64,000 nucleotides of DNA from Orientallactaga sibirica (GCA_036365145.1 JAEOAD010000055.1:3596001-3660000); one strand, 5' to 3'. Positions 12,300 through 24,119 are shown, counted from the first letter of the stretch. The notes: a model not told the origin generated them from the sequence alone. Translations and numbers: made by a program.

Positions 12300-12620
12300 A
12301 TTCCATCTAAATGCCCTTCCCTTTCCATCCTCCTGTGCACATCCTCATTATCTACATTTTCACTCTCCTGTGTGCTCTTTCCCTCCCTCCCTAGCATCCC
12401 TTAAGGCCCCCGTCAAATACAGCCTCCTCTGCTGACGCTACTGATGACCGCCTCTTCCCCTTGTAATATACGCAGTCTGCACTGTATGCAGAGCACCGTG
12501 ATGTGCTGGTTATTAGTTTATTCTCTGTGTGCTAGAGTGGAACTCCTGCATGATAGGAACCTTATTTTATACATCATAGTACCTGTGGATTTCAACAATG
12601 TCCATTGGAATATGTTTTGA
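12300..12620 (+). mobile_element. L2-like LINE remnant
   Basis: TCCCTTAAGGCCCCCGTCAA, ACAGCCTCCTCTGCTGACG and later AACTCCTGCATGATAGGAAC match, in order, the 3'-end blocks of ancient L2 (low identity). Confidence 0.5.
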
Positions 12621-12805
12621 AGCACAAATAATAATATTAAGCTGGAGGATTCAGTAAGAAGTACTGTAGCTATTTCGTGTTCAAAGAGAATCATTTTTGA
12701 TTGGCATGGGTAAAGAAGGCTGAGTGAAGAAAAAGTGACCATGCTCAAATGAATGGGGAGTAGCTAAATGTAGCCGTATTTTAGGAAGCATTCTTTTTTC
12801 CCCAG

Positions 12806-13104
12806 TTTTTTCACGTGTGTACATGTATTTATGCATGTTCATGTTTGTGGGCACAAGCCTGTGTGGACCAGAGATTGGCTTTGGGTGTTCTTCATCCGTT
12901 GCTCTCCACATGAACCTAGCGCGCACCCATTCGGCTAGACTAGCTAATGGGTGAGCTGTGGGAACAGGCCTGTCCCATCTCCACAGCACTGAGGTCAAAG
13001 ATGCAGTCCAGCACACCTGGCATTGTTCTGGGCACTGGAGGTCCAAACTCACGTCCTCGTGCTTGGGTGGAGAACACTTCACCACTGACCCATCCCCCAG
13101 CCCC
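12806..13104 (-). mobile_element. Old SINE-like rodent repeat with TSD
   Basis: Ends CACTGACCCATCCCCCAGCCC. A 10-bp direct repeat AGCATTCTTT at 12787-12796 and 13112-13121 flanks it, showing that this family moved by retrotransposition. Confidence 0.6.
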
Positions 13105-13424
13105 TCAGGGGAGCATTCTTTAATACATGCTAACAAATACCAGTCGATCTAATCATTAAATTTCAAGAAGGCACAGTGATAAGCTCTGTATTGACCCAAA
13201 ACCAAACAACAGTGACCACTGATCATTGATCTTTGGGTTTACGCTCAATTAGCTATAATTTCCTGCTGATCAATTTTTGAGTTATTAAAGGTCATTTGAT
13301 GTGATGCTCATTCTGGGATTCCTGTTAGTGGACGGTAATACATAAGAAGGAAGAGCACCGCAGTGAATGTCAGGTGACTGTCCTGTGGAGCCGGAGCGCC
13401 CCAAAGCACGTGGAATGGCATACT

Positions 13425-13640
13425 TACTTAACTCACTCAATCCTCCCACCAACCCTGGGAGTTAGGACCCATGACACTCTCCCGTCTTGCAAGTGGGGAA
13501 GCTGGGGCACTGAGGGGTCAAAGTAACTTAACAGTGACTCAGCCGTTGTGTGTATGGTGCTAAGGCTTGAACACAGCAGAGCAGTTTTAGGGTCCCAGCC
13601 TTCATCATCGCTCAGCACAGCACAGCCTCTCCTAACTGTT
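13425..13640 (-). mobile_element. MIR remnant
   Basis: CTCCCACCAACCCTGGGAGTT, then GGGAAGCTGGGGCACTGAGG, then TTAACAGTGACTCAGCC, then GGCTTGAACACAGCAGAG: the order of a reverse MIR. Confidence 0.75.
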
Positions 13641-14189
13641 GAGAACACAGGGGATCATTTAGCATCTGCCAGTTCCAGAAGAGGAGTCCTGTTATTACCA
13701 CCTTCTCCTGGTTTTCTTCATTCCGCTCAGACGGCTCCTCCTTGTATCACTGGAAGGCTTTTCCTCTCCAGCCGCATCATAAAAACCTGGAGTTTCTAAA
13801 GGCCCAGGCCCACTTGAGTCTCCGTGTAGGTAAGCTCTGCTTTCAGACACGTAGGCGCACATTCTCCATGGCCGTGTGCTTCTGCCTGTCTCCATTGTAG
13901 AGGCCACAAGCCTATGTCTCCAGTGCAGTTGGTGTGTCTTCTTTCACACTGTGCCAGGCACAGCCCTTGACTCCTCCCTTCCCTCTCACCCCTGCCTTTA
14001 ACCCTGGCACCTCCTGCCCAGTTTTCCCTTTCCTGGTCCATTTATATTGATCTAGACATTTCCATTCTGGCCCAAGCCTCCAGCATCCTGTTCCACTGCA
14101 TAGCCTGCAGTGTACTCTCCAAAATCAGACTAAATCACGTTTTGCTAGTCAGCTCTCACTATATCAGCTACCTACAATAAGCCAATGTA

Positions 14190-14520
14190 TACGGAAAAAC
14201 AGGATTATTTTGGCTCCCAGTTAGAAATTTCAGGCCATGATGGTGCTGACCCACTGCCCTTAATCCTCTAGTTGTGTGTGAGGTCGGGAGTAGGGGGATG
14301 ACAGAATATCAGGGCAGAAGTATGTGACATAGCAAAACTGTTCACCTCATGGTTAGGATGTAAAACGATGAGAGGGCTGGGGTTTTACTATTCCCTTCAA
14401 GGGCACAGCCCAGGGACCTAAGACCTCCCACTAGGCCCCACACCTCCCAATAGTGCCAAGTTGGAGGCCAAGTCTTTAACACATGGGTCTTTGAGGAACA
14501 CTCCAGAAATATACCGTAGC
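14190..14520. mobile_element. Probable LTR-type repeat, family unassigned
   Basis: ACAGGATTATTTTGGCTCCCAG and, near the right end, CACCTCCCAATAGTGCCAAG and TTTAACACATGGGTCTTTGA. The layout resembles the LTRs of the MaLR-like element at 45391-47220. Assigned by resemblance only. Confidence 0.35.
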
Positions 14521-14544
14521 ATACTTTAGTAACTTAGGCAGACT

Positions 14545-14545
<1 letters not shown>

Positions 14546-14581
<36 letters not shown>
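14546..14581. repeat. (CA)18 microsatellite
   Basis: Uninterrupted CA dinucleotides. Confidence 0.97.
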
Positions 14582-14586
<5 letters not shown>

Positions 14587-14829
14587 CTAAGCATGGCCTG
14601 AGGGCTTCTGAATGTTCTAGTCTTATTTTCCTCTCCAATTTCAACTCCTCACTGCCCATTTGAGTCCTCAAATACTCTTTTTTCCTGACACAGAGTCTTG
14701 CCAACTTCTGTTTTTCTACTAAAATATACCCACACCAGCCTGTCCTGCAGCCCGTGAAGAACTGGCCCTGCAAACCTTGGTCTTTTCTGGGTCATTTCTC
14801 CATCACAGGCTCTCTCAGCCCATGCCTAT

Positions 14830-15010
14830 TCCAAAATGACATGTGTCTGAGGTAGTTGGTTTACATTTATGTCTGGGATTCTGTGGTGCATGTCTGTCCC
14901 CTTCCACTAGACAATAAACCCCGTAAAATCAGGAGCCATGGCATTTTCCATCACCGTAGATCCTGAGGTGAGGGCCTATAAAATAGACACTTGCTACATG
15001 AGTGAAGGAG
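14830..15010 (+). mobile_element. L2-like LINE 3' end remnant
   Basis: CTAGACAATAAACCCCGTAA and TACATGAGTGAAGGAGTCAAC resemble the terminal blocks of L2 at low identity. Confidence 0.4.
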
Positions 15011-15028
15011 TCAACCAATTAATTTCCC

Positions 15029-15193
15029 TTTTTTTTTTTTTATTGTTGTTGGTTTTTTGAGGTAGGGTCTCACTCTAGCCCAGGCTGACCTGGAATTCAC
15101 TACGTATTCTCAGGGTGGCCTTGAACTTGTGGCGATCCTCCTACCTCTGCCTCCCAAGTGCTGGGATTAAAGGCGTGCGCCACCACACCCGGC
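15029..15193 (-). mobile_element. B1-type SINE with 12-bp TSD
   Basis: TSD CCAATTAATTTC at 15015-15026 and 15197-15208. Near-consensus body, so recent. Confidence 0.94.
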
Positions 15194-15209
15194 TTCCCAA
15201 TTAATTTCT

Positions 15210-17905
15210 TAATTGTCCTGCACCTCTTCAGTAGCACAGAGGGCTCCCAAGGATAGACTCATAGAGTCCCCAGTCTGGTGAACAGTGATTAACTGGGGGG
15301 CTAACTAACTCAGACGCTTCTGCCCAAGGCTGCAGCACGTCTGCCAATGGTGGTAAAGAGGTCGGTTTTTCCTCTACAGTAATAAACAGCTGAGTCCTGG
15401 GGTTTGGTTCATGTTGGGGTTACTAGAAATCTATCTGATGGTAGCTTGGTTTTAGCAGTGTCTTTCAAAGACTTCATCTCACGGCTTCTGTCATTGGTCT
15501 CAGGAGCCTTGCACTTCCTTCAGCTCCCTTCCAAGACTAGTTTTAAAATTCTGAAAGCATTCTCTGGCCAGGGTTTTAATTTCCCTATCGAAGTTCTTTC
15601 TGGGGCTGGGTTCTGTGAGATTGCTATTCTCTGGTTTCCCTGGCAAAGATAAAGTTGTTTTTTTCCCCCTAGTTTTCAGCATAAACAATTTATTATTCCC
15701 AAGTCTCAAATGCTGTCCAGACACTCTGCAGGGTCCCCAGGTATCATTCCTGAACCTCTTCTCTTCTTCCCATGTTCTCTTGTAGAATGTTACTGATGCT
15801 CCATATAAATGACATCAAGATGGGCTGTGTCTATTTCTTCAGACCATTTTATAGTCTCATAATGTTAGTTGCCTGACTGGAATTTCAGTTCTTCAATTTG
15901 TGTGATGATTTCTTAAAGTGAGAGCTGACGGGTGACGTGGTTGTCTTGACCCATCCCAGGACCTCTGTGGGGCCCCCTAGAGGATCACAGTGTATTCTTG
16001 GATCCCATGAGTTGGGCCTGGAACCCAGCTGGCCTCCTGCTAACCTTAGGCTGGAGGCTCCCCTGCCTCCGTCCACGACCTGCACTGTGGCTGCTTCCCT
16101 AGGCTGCATCTGCTGGAGGCCCAAGGGCCAGGCCCTCCTGTCACATCACCTGGGGTGCCTGTGTCCTTAAGCCTACAACTCTGTCTTTCACAGATTGATA
16201 AAGTTTAAAGGTTCTCTTGTTTAGTTATACCTTTTTACACTTTTTTTCTTCATTTCTACATTTTTGCACACTGGTGTGGGGTTTTTTTTTTTTTAAGTCA
16301 GACTTTGGCAGGAAACCTTTCACACAGAGCCCAGGGGAAAGGTGGCCACTGGCACACACTTCAGCCTGTGCTTTGATCCTAAGATTGTTTCTATTTTTAT
16401 TTTGTTTGGTGTTTTTGTTAACATCCAGGGCAAAGATTAAGCACTTGCACTTATCTGGTAATGCTAAGAGGCCCTCAGATCCCTTGCCTGTGGCCAGGAG
16501 ACCCTGCTTAAAACTATTAACCCCAGCTACCTCCTGGGAGATAAGATCTAGCTGTTAAATTTGGCTTTCACAAAAGGAGGCCCTGGCTTCTACTTGATCC
16601 AGAGAGGGAAAGGAGAAAGATAAATCCCAACCTTTGCTGAAGTTTGAAAATAGGATAGTAGCCTAATTTATGGAGGTTGTTTAAAAAAAAAAAAACTAAC
16701 TTTATGTCATAATTTCTTAGCTGCCAAAAGACGTAATCCTACCTCAGCTTCGCCTTGGCAACCTGCTTTTGGCACTCGGCACAGCCCTGTCATTGCTCTG
16801 CGTTATTTAAGCAGTAATCTTTAAGAAGGTGAGAAACTATTATTGCTTTTTTAGCATAGTTGACATGATATTGGCTCAGAGTAGTACCTAGGGCTAGAAG
16901 CATCCCTGGTGGCGGTACACCAACCTAAACACCTCCACGGAGAGGCCTCGCTGCCATGAGGTCATGGCTTGCTACAAGGGAGAAAAAGAAGACCATCAAA
17001 TGTTGTTTAAAAGTTGTGGAGGGGTTTCTCTCTCTTTTCTTTTTAAGTACTCTCGTTCTGCTGAGTTGTAGCTGTAGACTTTGGCCAGGGTCCAGACAAT
17101 CAGGATTTAGTGTTTTGACCAGCTGTGATCTAGTAACGTCCCTCAGAGGAAACATTTTGCTGGGAGGGAAAGACGTAGCTGAGGCTGCGAGCTGCGGGCT
17201 TTCCTGACGCTCTGCCGCAAGAGACCTGACTGGGCAGATGAAAGATGTGCAGGTGAACCCGGAGAAGAACAGGGGAGCGAACTGCTCTCAAAACCCATCC
17301 CAGCCACAAGTACCCTTGATGTGGTAAATCTTTACAACTTTTCCTTATTTAATCTTCTCCTTGTCTCCACATTTATACTGTCACTTCATGGCGGAATTTG
17401 TTCTCCTAATTGGCACTGAGCATGCCCAACAGTGTAACAGTCCTAGAAGGCCAGAAAAGCCACGCAGACGGGAAGAGGAGGCAGGTCCCCCACCCACTTA
17501 CCTAACACTTCCTCCAAGTCTCACCTCGCCCCCAGAAGGAAGGAGAGATCAAATGTGGGTGCTTTGGCAGTAACAAGTACCTTGCAGGTCCTAGGGATCA
17601 GGACAGAAAAGGAAACTCACAGCGACTTGGGCAGACTGGCTTGGTTAAATTTCAGCTTTCTGCCTGGTGTGTCTGTGACATTCTTGGTTTATAAAATGAG
17701 GGTGGCATTTGGAGCACTACCTAGACATGTTCTATGAACACAAAGTTGTTAATAGGACCCTTATCCCACAACACTTCATAAATACTAGCTGCTCATATGT
17801 ACCACCATGCCCAGTATTGGGCTGAAGTTTTTCTTATTCACCTCGTTTAATCCTTACTGCAAGAAATATTTGTCTTGTTTGTAGTTGCTTACTTGTTTTT
17901 GTCAT
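15210..17905. other. Intronic, 2.7 kb repeat-poor stretch
   Basis: One of the longest repeat-poor stretches in the window. T or A runs lie at 16280 and 16683. The sequence at 16660-16860 (TTATGTCATAATTTCTTAGC, GCGTTATTTAAGCAGTAATC) is AT-rich and SINE-free, and is where I would look for conserved non-coding DNA. No exon is supported. Confidence 0.45.
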
Positions 17906-17911
17906 TATTAC

Positions 17912-18054
17912 TGTTGTTTAGACAATATCTCACTGTATAACCCTGCCTGGCCTGGAACTGATTATGTAGGTGAGGCTGGCCTCAGACTCGTGGACACTCC
18001 TCCTCTCTACCTTCCAAGAGCTGAGATTACCAGTGTGCGGCACCATGCCTGGCT
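17912..18054 (-). mobile_element. Old B1-like SINE
   Basis: CTGGCCTGGAACTGATTATG to CACCATGCCTGGCT. Diverged. Confidence 0.7.
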
Positions 18055-18061
18055 CTCGTGG

Positions 18062-18213
18062 CTTGGTTTGGTTTTTGAGGTAGGGTCTCATGTAGTTCAA
18101 GCTGGCCTTGAACTTTCTATACAGCTGAGGATGACCTTGAACTCTTGATCTTCCAGACTCTGCCTCTGACTCCCAAGTGCTGGGATTACAGGCCTACACC
18201 ATCATGCCTGGCT
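18062..18213 (-). mobile_element. Old B1-like SINE
   Basis: Lies directly next to the previous copy in the same orientation. CAAGTGCTGGGATTACAGGC is well preserved. Confidence 0.7.
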
Positions 18214-18364
18214 ACTTCCTGCAATAATTATTAAGTGCACATTCACTTTTTCCAGAAGGGTCAGAGCACAGAGGTGCTGCACCAGTAAGGGAGCTGCCCA
18301 TGGGGCTCTGGAGTATTACAAGTGGAAGATGTGGAAATGGGGACCCTTCTTGGACAGGCCACTT

Positions 18365-18366
<2 letters not shown>

Positions 18367-18395
<29 letters not shown>
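18367..18395. repeat. Poly(T) run
   Basis: 29 T residues without an attached SINE body, so it may be the remnant of a tail. Confidence 0.95.
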
Positions 18396-18397
<2 letters not shown>

Positions 18398-18879
18398 CCT
18401 CTTCTCTACAAAAGTAGACTGTAGTTTCAGGCCTGAAAACTAACAGAAATACAAAGAGGAGAGGAATGTGGTGGCGAGGACAGGTTGGACACCACAGCAA
18501 GAAACTGGGGTAGTGGTTATGCAGTTACTAACCATGGGCCTCTTCATTGGGGTTAGGCAAACATAGGTCTCCCTTTACAAAAGTTCTCTTTCTAAAGTGA
18601 AATTCATACAGAAAAAATGATACTTTGGTGATTCAGGGACAGTGTACCTCAAAGGATTTTGGGAAGTTCTCGTAGCCCCTAAGCAGATGGTAGATCAAAT
18701 AAATAGTGACATTTTAAGCATTTCTTTGTTCAAAGCCTTCCCCGCCCCATGGCCCTGGGGAGGAGGGAGGGCAAAAGCCCATTCACTGTGGGCAGAATCA
18801 ATTTGTACTTTTTCTCAAACTCTTACCCTGCTTCGATTCTTTTTGCTTTATTTTGGTTTGGTTTGGTGTCTATTTCATT

Positions 18880-19024
18880 GTGCTTTCTTTGAGATAGGAT
18901 CTCATGCAGCTTGGGCTGGCCTTGAACTCAGGCAGCATGTAGCTGAGAATGGCCATGGATTTCTGATCCTTCTGTCTCAGCTTCCCAAATGCTGGGATTG
19001 TAGGTGTGCCCCACCACACCTGGC
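18880..19024 (-). mobile_element. Old B1-like SINE
   Basis: GAGATAGGATCTCATGCAGC to CCCCACCACACCTGGCT. Confidence 0.75.
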
Positions 19025-19189
19025 TCCTTTGGGTTAATCAATGTATGTTAATTGTGGCATTGATTAGATGTAAAGAAGTGAGGGATCAGAGGGCAGGAAT
19101 GGTTCTATCCCTGCTTTGAGTAGAGCTCTGTGGGGCAGAGAGCACGAGAGGGATGGGAGGCAGGTTGGGGTCATCCCCTGCTGCCCTCA

Positions 19190-19290
19190 CTCTGCACCTG
19201 TGTAAGTCACACACGTCTTGGAGCCTCTGCTAGCCTTTCCATAAAGTAAAAATAACACTTTTACAGCTGTGAAGTGCACAAAGGCTGACC
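19190..19290 (+). mobile_element. MIR-like remnant
   Basis: GTGTAAGTCACACACGTCTT and CCATAAAGTAAAAATAACAC correspond to the MIR core and following block. Confidence 0.5.
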
Positions 19291-19307
19291 ATAATAACAG
19301 CAGACGT

Positions 19308-19448
19308 AAGCTAGGTGTGCTTGGTGTACACCTGTCATCCCAACTCTGGGGGACTGGAAGCAGGAGAATCAGGAGTTCAAGGTCAAGCTTAGCTATGTAG
19401 TGAGTTTAGAACCAGCCTAGACTACATGAGACCCTGTCTCAAAAACCA
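19308..19448 (+). mobile_element. Old B1-like SINE
   Basis: GCTAGGTGTGCTTGGTGTAC to GAGACCCTGTCTCAAAAACC. It is followed by a short GAT tract at 19450. Confidence 0.7.
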
Positions 19449-19868
19449 GATGATGATGATGATGATGGCAACCAGAACTCTAGATGCTCCTGCCATTGGT
19501 GTGTATACCCAGCATTCTACCAAGGGTGACTATTACAGTAAACAAAGAAGAGAGAGAAATTTAATTTAGAGACCTCAGAGAAAACAAGATCCAGGGAAGC
19601 CAATCTAAGCTAGACTGTCTCCTTGACCTTTAAACTCCTAGGCACTTGGCCAATTCTCATGCTAGTGTGAAACAACCCTAGAAATACTTTTCTACTTACA
19701 CCATTTAGCCATCTCTGATGGTTCGGTTATTCCACACTCTACCAAGTTTCATAAAACTATAACCCAATAAATTTGCAACCATGGTATCTTTGGGTTGTTG
19801 TTTTGTAATAAATTTCTTTTCATTGTAGCATTAAACCCTAGATGTGATATTTACAGTTTAGACCAACG

Positions 19869-19944
19869 CCAAGCTGGGAGAGACAGGCACCCAAGCTGGG
19901 AGAGACAGAGAGAGACAGGCACCCAAGCTGGGAGAGACAGGCAC
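19869..19944. repeat. Short tandem repeat of a 22-bp unit
   Basis: Three copies of CCAAGCTGGGAGAGACAGGC-AC. The middle copy is lengthened by 10 bp of AGAGAGACAG-like sequence. On the minus strand it gives repeated LSLPAW-type peptides, which are not a gene. Confidence 0.85.
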
Positions 19945-20685
19945 CCACGGCAAACGGCTGGAGAATAGAAAGTGAGCTCCGTCCACTTGCTCCAAACTCG
20001 GGCTCCACAGCCCCAAATCCAGGCCTCGGAACCCACGGCCTCCTGAGCAGGGCAGGCTAGAGAAAAGCTGCCTTTCTGCCATAAGGAGCGGTTGTTTGTT
20101 TTCTTCCCTCCCCTCCTCTTCCTTCCCTTTCTCTCCTTCCTTCTCACCTTCCTTTGGTGGTTCTGCAGATTGAGCTGAGAGCCTCACCCATGAGCACACA
20201 ACCTCTGAGCTCCTCCACAGCCTCCCAGTTACATCTGTGTGTGTGAGTGTGGTGTGTGTGCGTGCACACGTATGGTTTGTTTTGTGTGGGTTTCGTTCTT
20301 TGCTTCTCCATGCATCAATCTCTGTTCTGTAGCCACTCTGGGGCTCCAACTCCAGATCCCTCTTCTCACTTTCACTTTGAATAAACTTTTCCTTTGCTTG
20401 CAAAACAAAAAAAAAAAAAAATAGAGATTCTTTAAGTTTTTCATCATGGTTACCGTACATAATGTACTAATTTTATTTGATAAGCAAATTGTCAGTAGCA
20501 GTTAAAAATTGTTCACAATGAGTAAATCTCTTAAGTTTTGAACTCTTCATTCAATGAAACAAGCCTGAAGCAGGACTATGCCAGGCAGAAAGAATCTTAA
20601 AACCTGAGCATTCTTTTTTTAAAAATCTGGTATTGGCCTTTTCATTGTTACGTTTCAGGCAATAATAGAGATAAAATATTCACTT
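19945..20685. other. Intronic sequence, no gene seen
   Basis: GA/CT-rich around 20100-20150, a GT tract near 20237 and an A run near 20406. A 200-codon minus-strand frame (19858-20460) is low-complexity and has no supporting signal. Confidence 0.5.
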
Positions 20686-20687
20686 TT

Positions 20688-20888
20688 TAAAAATTTGTTT
20701 ATTTGAGAGAGAGAAAGATGCACACAGAAAGAGAGAATGGGCACTTCAGGGCCTCCAGCCACTACAATCGAACTCAAGGTACATCCGCCACCTTGTGCAT
20801 CTGTCTTATGTGGGTCCTGGGGAATTGAACCAAGGTCCTTTGGCTTTGCAGGCAAGTGCCTTAACCACTAAGGCATATCTCCAGCCCC
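20688..20888 (-). mobile_element. T-SINE
   Basis: Flanked by AAAATATTCACTTTTTAA and AAAATATTCATTTTTAA, a near-perfect TSD. Confidence 0.92.
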
Positions 20889-21118
20889 CAAAATATTCAT
20901 TTTTAATTTTAGTTTATCACATATACTGAGTTCTCAATTCCTAATTAAATATAAAAATCAAATAGAAAATTGTTTTATTAAAGGTCCATGCATTGTCACA
21001 GCAGTTTGATAACAAGAAAAAGTTTAGAAACTCCCTAAATGTATAAAAATAATGGAATAATTAAGTAAATTATGACATTCTGTTCAGTAAAGGAACCTTT
21101 TAAAATTATGTTTATCCA

Positions 21119-21333
21119 GGGTTTTTTTTAATTTGTTTGTTTGTTTGTTTGCTTGTTTGCAAGCAGAGGGAGACAGAGGAGACGGGGAGAGAGAGAGAAG
21201 GTGTGCACCAGTTCTAGCCACTGCGAACAAACTCCAGATGCATGCATCTGGCTTTACATGAGTCCTGGGGAATCTAACCTGGATTGTAGGTCCTGCAGGC
21301 AAGTGCCTTAACCACTGAGCCATCTCTCCAGCA
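21119..21333 (-). mobile_element. T-SINE
   Basis: Tail TTTGTTTGTTTGTTTGCTTG and a head ending CCATCTCTCCAGCA. The CACCTTGTGCATC segment is missing relative to other copies. Confidence 0.88.
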
Positions 21334-21512
21334 CTGTCTAGGGGTTTTAACAGCAGGGTCCAGAAATATGTATGTATAAAACTGTGGGGGTTTTTTCTAA
21401 TTAAACACACATACATAAAATCAAAGTCTGAAAAGAAAATATACATAATTAATAGCAGTGATTTGGTGGGCAGTATACTTATAATGGATCGTTTATATAG
21501 TTTACTTTTTTT

Positions 21513-21714
21513 AAGATTTTATCTTTATTTATTTATTAGAGGCAGAGAGAGGGAGAGGGAGAATGGACGCGCCAGGGCTTCTAGCCACTGCAAACGAACT
21601 CCAGATGGATGCGCCACCATGTGCATCTGGCTTACATGGGACCTGGAGAATCAAACCGGGGTACTTAGGCTTCTCAGGCATGCGCCTTAATCGCTAAACC
21701 ATCCCTCCAGCCTC
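21513..21714 (-). mobile_element. T-SINE, first of a serial pair
   Basis: Target TAGTTTACTTTTTT at 21498 is repeated at 21715. Confidence 0.92.
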
Positions 21715-21730
21715 TAGTTTACTTTTTTTT

Positions 21731-21951
21731 AAAGCATTTTGTTATTTTTTATCAGAAAGAGAATATTGGCATGCTAGGGCCTCCAGCCACTGCAATCGAA
21801 CTCCAGTCGTGTGTGTCATTTTGTGCACATGTGCAACCTTGTGCACTTGTGTCACCTTATGCCTCTGGCTTATGCAGGACCTGTAGAGTCAAACCTGAGT
21901 CCTTAGGCTTTGGAAGCAAGTGCCTTAACTGCTAAGTGATCTCTCCAGCCC
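21731..21951 (-). mobile_element. T-SINE, second of a serial pair
   Basis: The target appears a third time at 21952. The body contains an extra segment (GCACATGTGCAACCTTGTGC) that duplicates its 'TTGTGCA' block, also seen in the copy at 43973. Confidence 0.9.
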
Positions 21952-22333
21952 TAGTTTACTTTTTTAAATTTTCCTGTTGGTATAAATTACTGTAACAGTT
22001 AAAAATGCATGTGTATTTAATACATATGATTCTAATGTAATCTTGTAATACTTTCATTGTTCAGAGTTTAGCTATCTTAAAAATCTGGAATATAGCTAAG
22101 ATACTAATGTTAAAAAAAAATCAATTCTGAACAGCCAAAATTAATATTGCAAAAATTATAGGATGAAGGATATTATGCCTTATACCTCCTATAACTTAAC
22201 ACCCAGAACCCTCAGATTAAAGTACATCATGCCATCTCTCAGGTTCTGAGCTCTCGGGATAGAGTGCATCATGCATTTCTCAGGTCCTGCTTCCTCTCAC
22301 TATGCACACAGTTCTTATAGAAAAACCTAGCAA

Positions 22334-22545
22334 GGGCTGGAGAGATAACTCAGCAGTTAAAGGCATTTGCTTGCAAAGCCTGATGGCCTGGGTTCAGTTC
22401 CCCAGTACCCATGTAAAGCCAGATGCACAAAGAAGCACATGCAGCTGGAGTTTGTTTGCAGTGGCAAGAGGCCCTGGTATACCCATTCACCCCCTCCCTT
22501 ATTCCCTCTTTCTCTCTCCTTCTGCTTGCAAATAAATAAATGTTT
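22334..22545 (+). mobile_element. T-SINE
   Basis: GGGCTGGAGAGATAACTCAG to TTGCAAATAAATAAATG. Confidence 0.92.
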
Positions 22546-22562
22546 TTTAAAAAAGAAAGGAA

Positions 22563-22712
22563 AGGTCAGACATGGTAGTGTACATCTTTAATCCCTCCCA
22601 GCACTTGGGAGGCCAAGATAGGAGGATTGCTGTGAGTTCAAGGCCAGCCTGAGAGACTACATAGTAAATTCCAGATCATCCTGGGCTAGGGTGAGACCCT
22701 ACTTTGAAAGAC
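22563..22712 (+). mobile_element. B1-type SINE
   Basis: GGTCAGACATGGTAGTGTAC to GTGAGACCCTACTTTGAAAG. Mildly diverged; it follows the T-SINE tail directly. Confidence 0.85.
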
Positions 22713-22719
22713 AGAAAGA

Positions 22720-24020
22720 CGGGGGGAAAAAGGAGGGAGAAAGGGAAGGGGAGGAAGGCACTGTTAGCGGTAGTCCTGACCCAGCCACAGGGGGGACAAC
22801 AGAACAGCTCCCACCATGGTTTTCGTTAGCCTGCAGCACTGTTTAGAGAGACACTGGGCAAGCGGGAGAGGAAAAACAGCAAGGAGGACACAATGTGTAC
22901 AGCATACCCAATTGCCGTGAGCTTTGACAGCATATTAAGTGAAAATCTAGATTAAGGCCAGTAGATCGTGTTCAGTTTTCTTCTGTTTTTCTTAAGAACT
23001 AAAAACGGTAATTTACTGGTCTACTTGCCTAGTTTGATGTGCACCCCGGGGATCACCCCTAATTATGAATCTCTCCTGGCACCAATACTTATAGCTGAGT
23101 GAGAAAGTCTGCCAGGCCCATGGGTGGGAAGCCTGGCAAGCGCCTTTTCTCAAGGAGAATAACCCTGGCTGCGCTTTCTAAGACCACAGCGTAATCCAGT
23201 ATCGGAAAGGCAGCTGGGAGAAGAGGCCGCAGAGAGCTGCCTGCAGGGCTCACGACTGCCCAGGCAAATAGAAAGGAGCCTTTCTGAGATCGTCATTTGA
23301 AAACAATACTCCTAGAATAATTATGGGTGTCTCTCCTGCAAGGTTGGAAGCCCCTTGGAGGCAGGGCCTGTTAGGTCTTGAATCGCCTCCCTCCCTCCCC
23401 CAGGCCCAGCACCGCTAGAAGCTGAGGGTGCCGTTTCCAGTCCTGCCTCAACTCCTGCACAGCTCTTGCCCTTCTCAAGCCTCCAACTTCTCTGCATGTT
23501 TCATCATCTGAAGGACACAAGTCAAAACCTCCCTGTGCCTCTCCACTCTGTCTGTTGATATAGTTGTATTGGAACTAATTTGATCCACAGATGATGACAT
23601 CTAGAACTGCAGTCAACACCCCTGGTGGCTTTGCTAGCGCGTGTATAATATAACCATCATCCCCAGGGTTTGGATGCTGTATTTCCACTAACTGGTGATT
23701 ATTTATTATTTTAGACTTAAGTGTAATAATGCATGCCCTGCTTCCTTGACAAGGTGTTTGTAAGGACCAACTGAAATGATAAATGTGAAATTACTTCAAA
23801 AACTATAAAGCTTATAGCTAAACAGTGATTATTATTGCTGGCTCAACGAGATCTTCCCAAGAAGTAACTCAGGCTCAAGACTAAGTATTATAAAACATGT
23901 GTGTGGCTACTCATAAAAGAGAAGTCATTTCTCGTGTTAATTTTCATTTGAAAGAAAAGCAGTCCCTTTGATCATGCCAATTCTCTAATGCAGGGTGACT
24001 GGTATTGGGTGCTAGAAAGG
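22720..24020. other. Intronic sequence, mostly unique
   Basis: No exon supported. CTTCTCAAGCCTCCAACTTC near 23470 hints at another decayed MIR. The block 23040-23330 is unique, SINE-free and moderately GC-rich. Confidence 0.45.
23725..23845 (+). mobile_element. MIR-like 3' part
   Basis: GTTTGTAAGGACCAACTGAAATG, GTGAAATTACTTCAAAAAC and GTGATTATTATTG follow the order of the 3' half of MIR. Confidence 0.55.
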
Positions 24021-24027
24021 CTATGTA

Positions 24028-24119
24028 ACCTATGGCTATATACTCCTGAACATTGCCAGTCCCATCAGATTTTGGAAGTTAAGCAAGTTCAGACCTGGTT
24101 GGTACTTGGATGAGAGGCA
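24028..24119 (+). pseudogene. 5S rRNA pseudogene, 3'-truncated
   Basis: About 90 bp align with mammalian 5S rRNA without large gaps: TATGGCTATATACTCCTGAAC corresponds to the 5' stem and loop A, TTTGGAAGTTAAGCAAG to the conserved CGGAAGCTAAGCAGG, and CCTGGTTGGTACTTGGATGAG to the CCTGGTTAGTACTTGGATGGG internal control region. I judge about three quarters of positions match by eye. The last ~25 bases of 5S are absent. It lies about 500 bp upstream of the terminal exon, in the same orientation. The many substitutions argue for a dead retropseudogene. A 5S-headed old SINE (as in AmnSINE) is the alternative. Confidence 0.85.

Noticed and set aside
19858..20460. 200-codon minus-strand ORF
   Set aside because: Composed of a 22-bp tandem repeat, a purine-rich tract and a GT tract; low complexity throughout.
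23040..23330. Possible conserved enhancer block
   Set aside because: Unique and SINE-free, but nothing in the sequence alone distinguishes it from neutral DNA; a conservation track would be needed.
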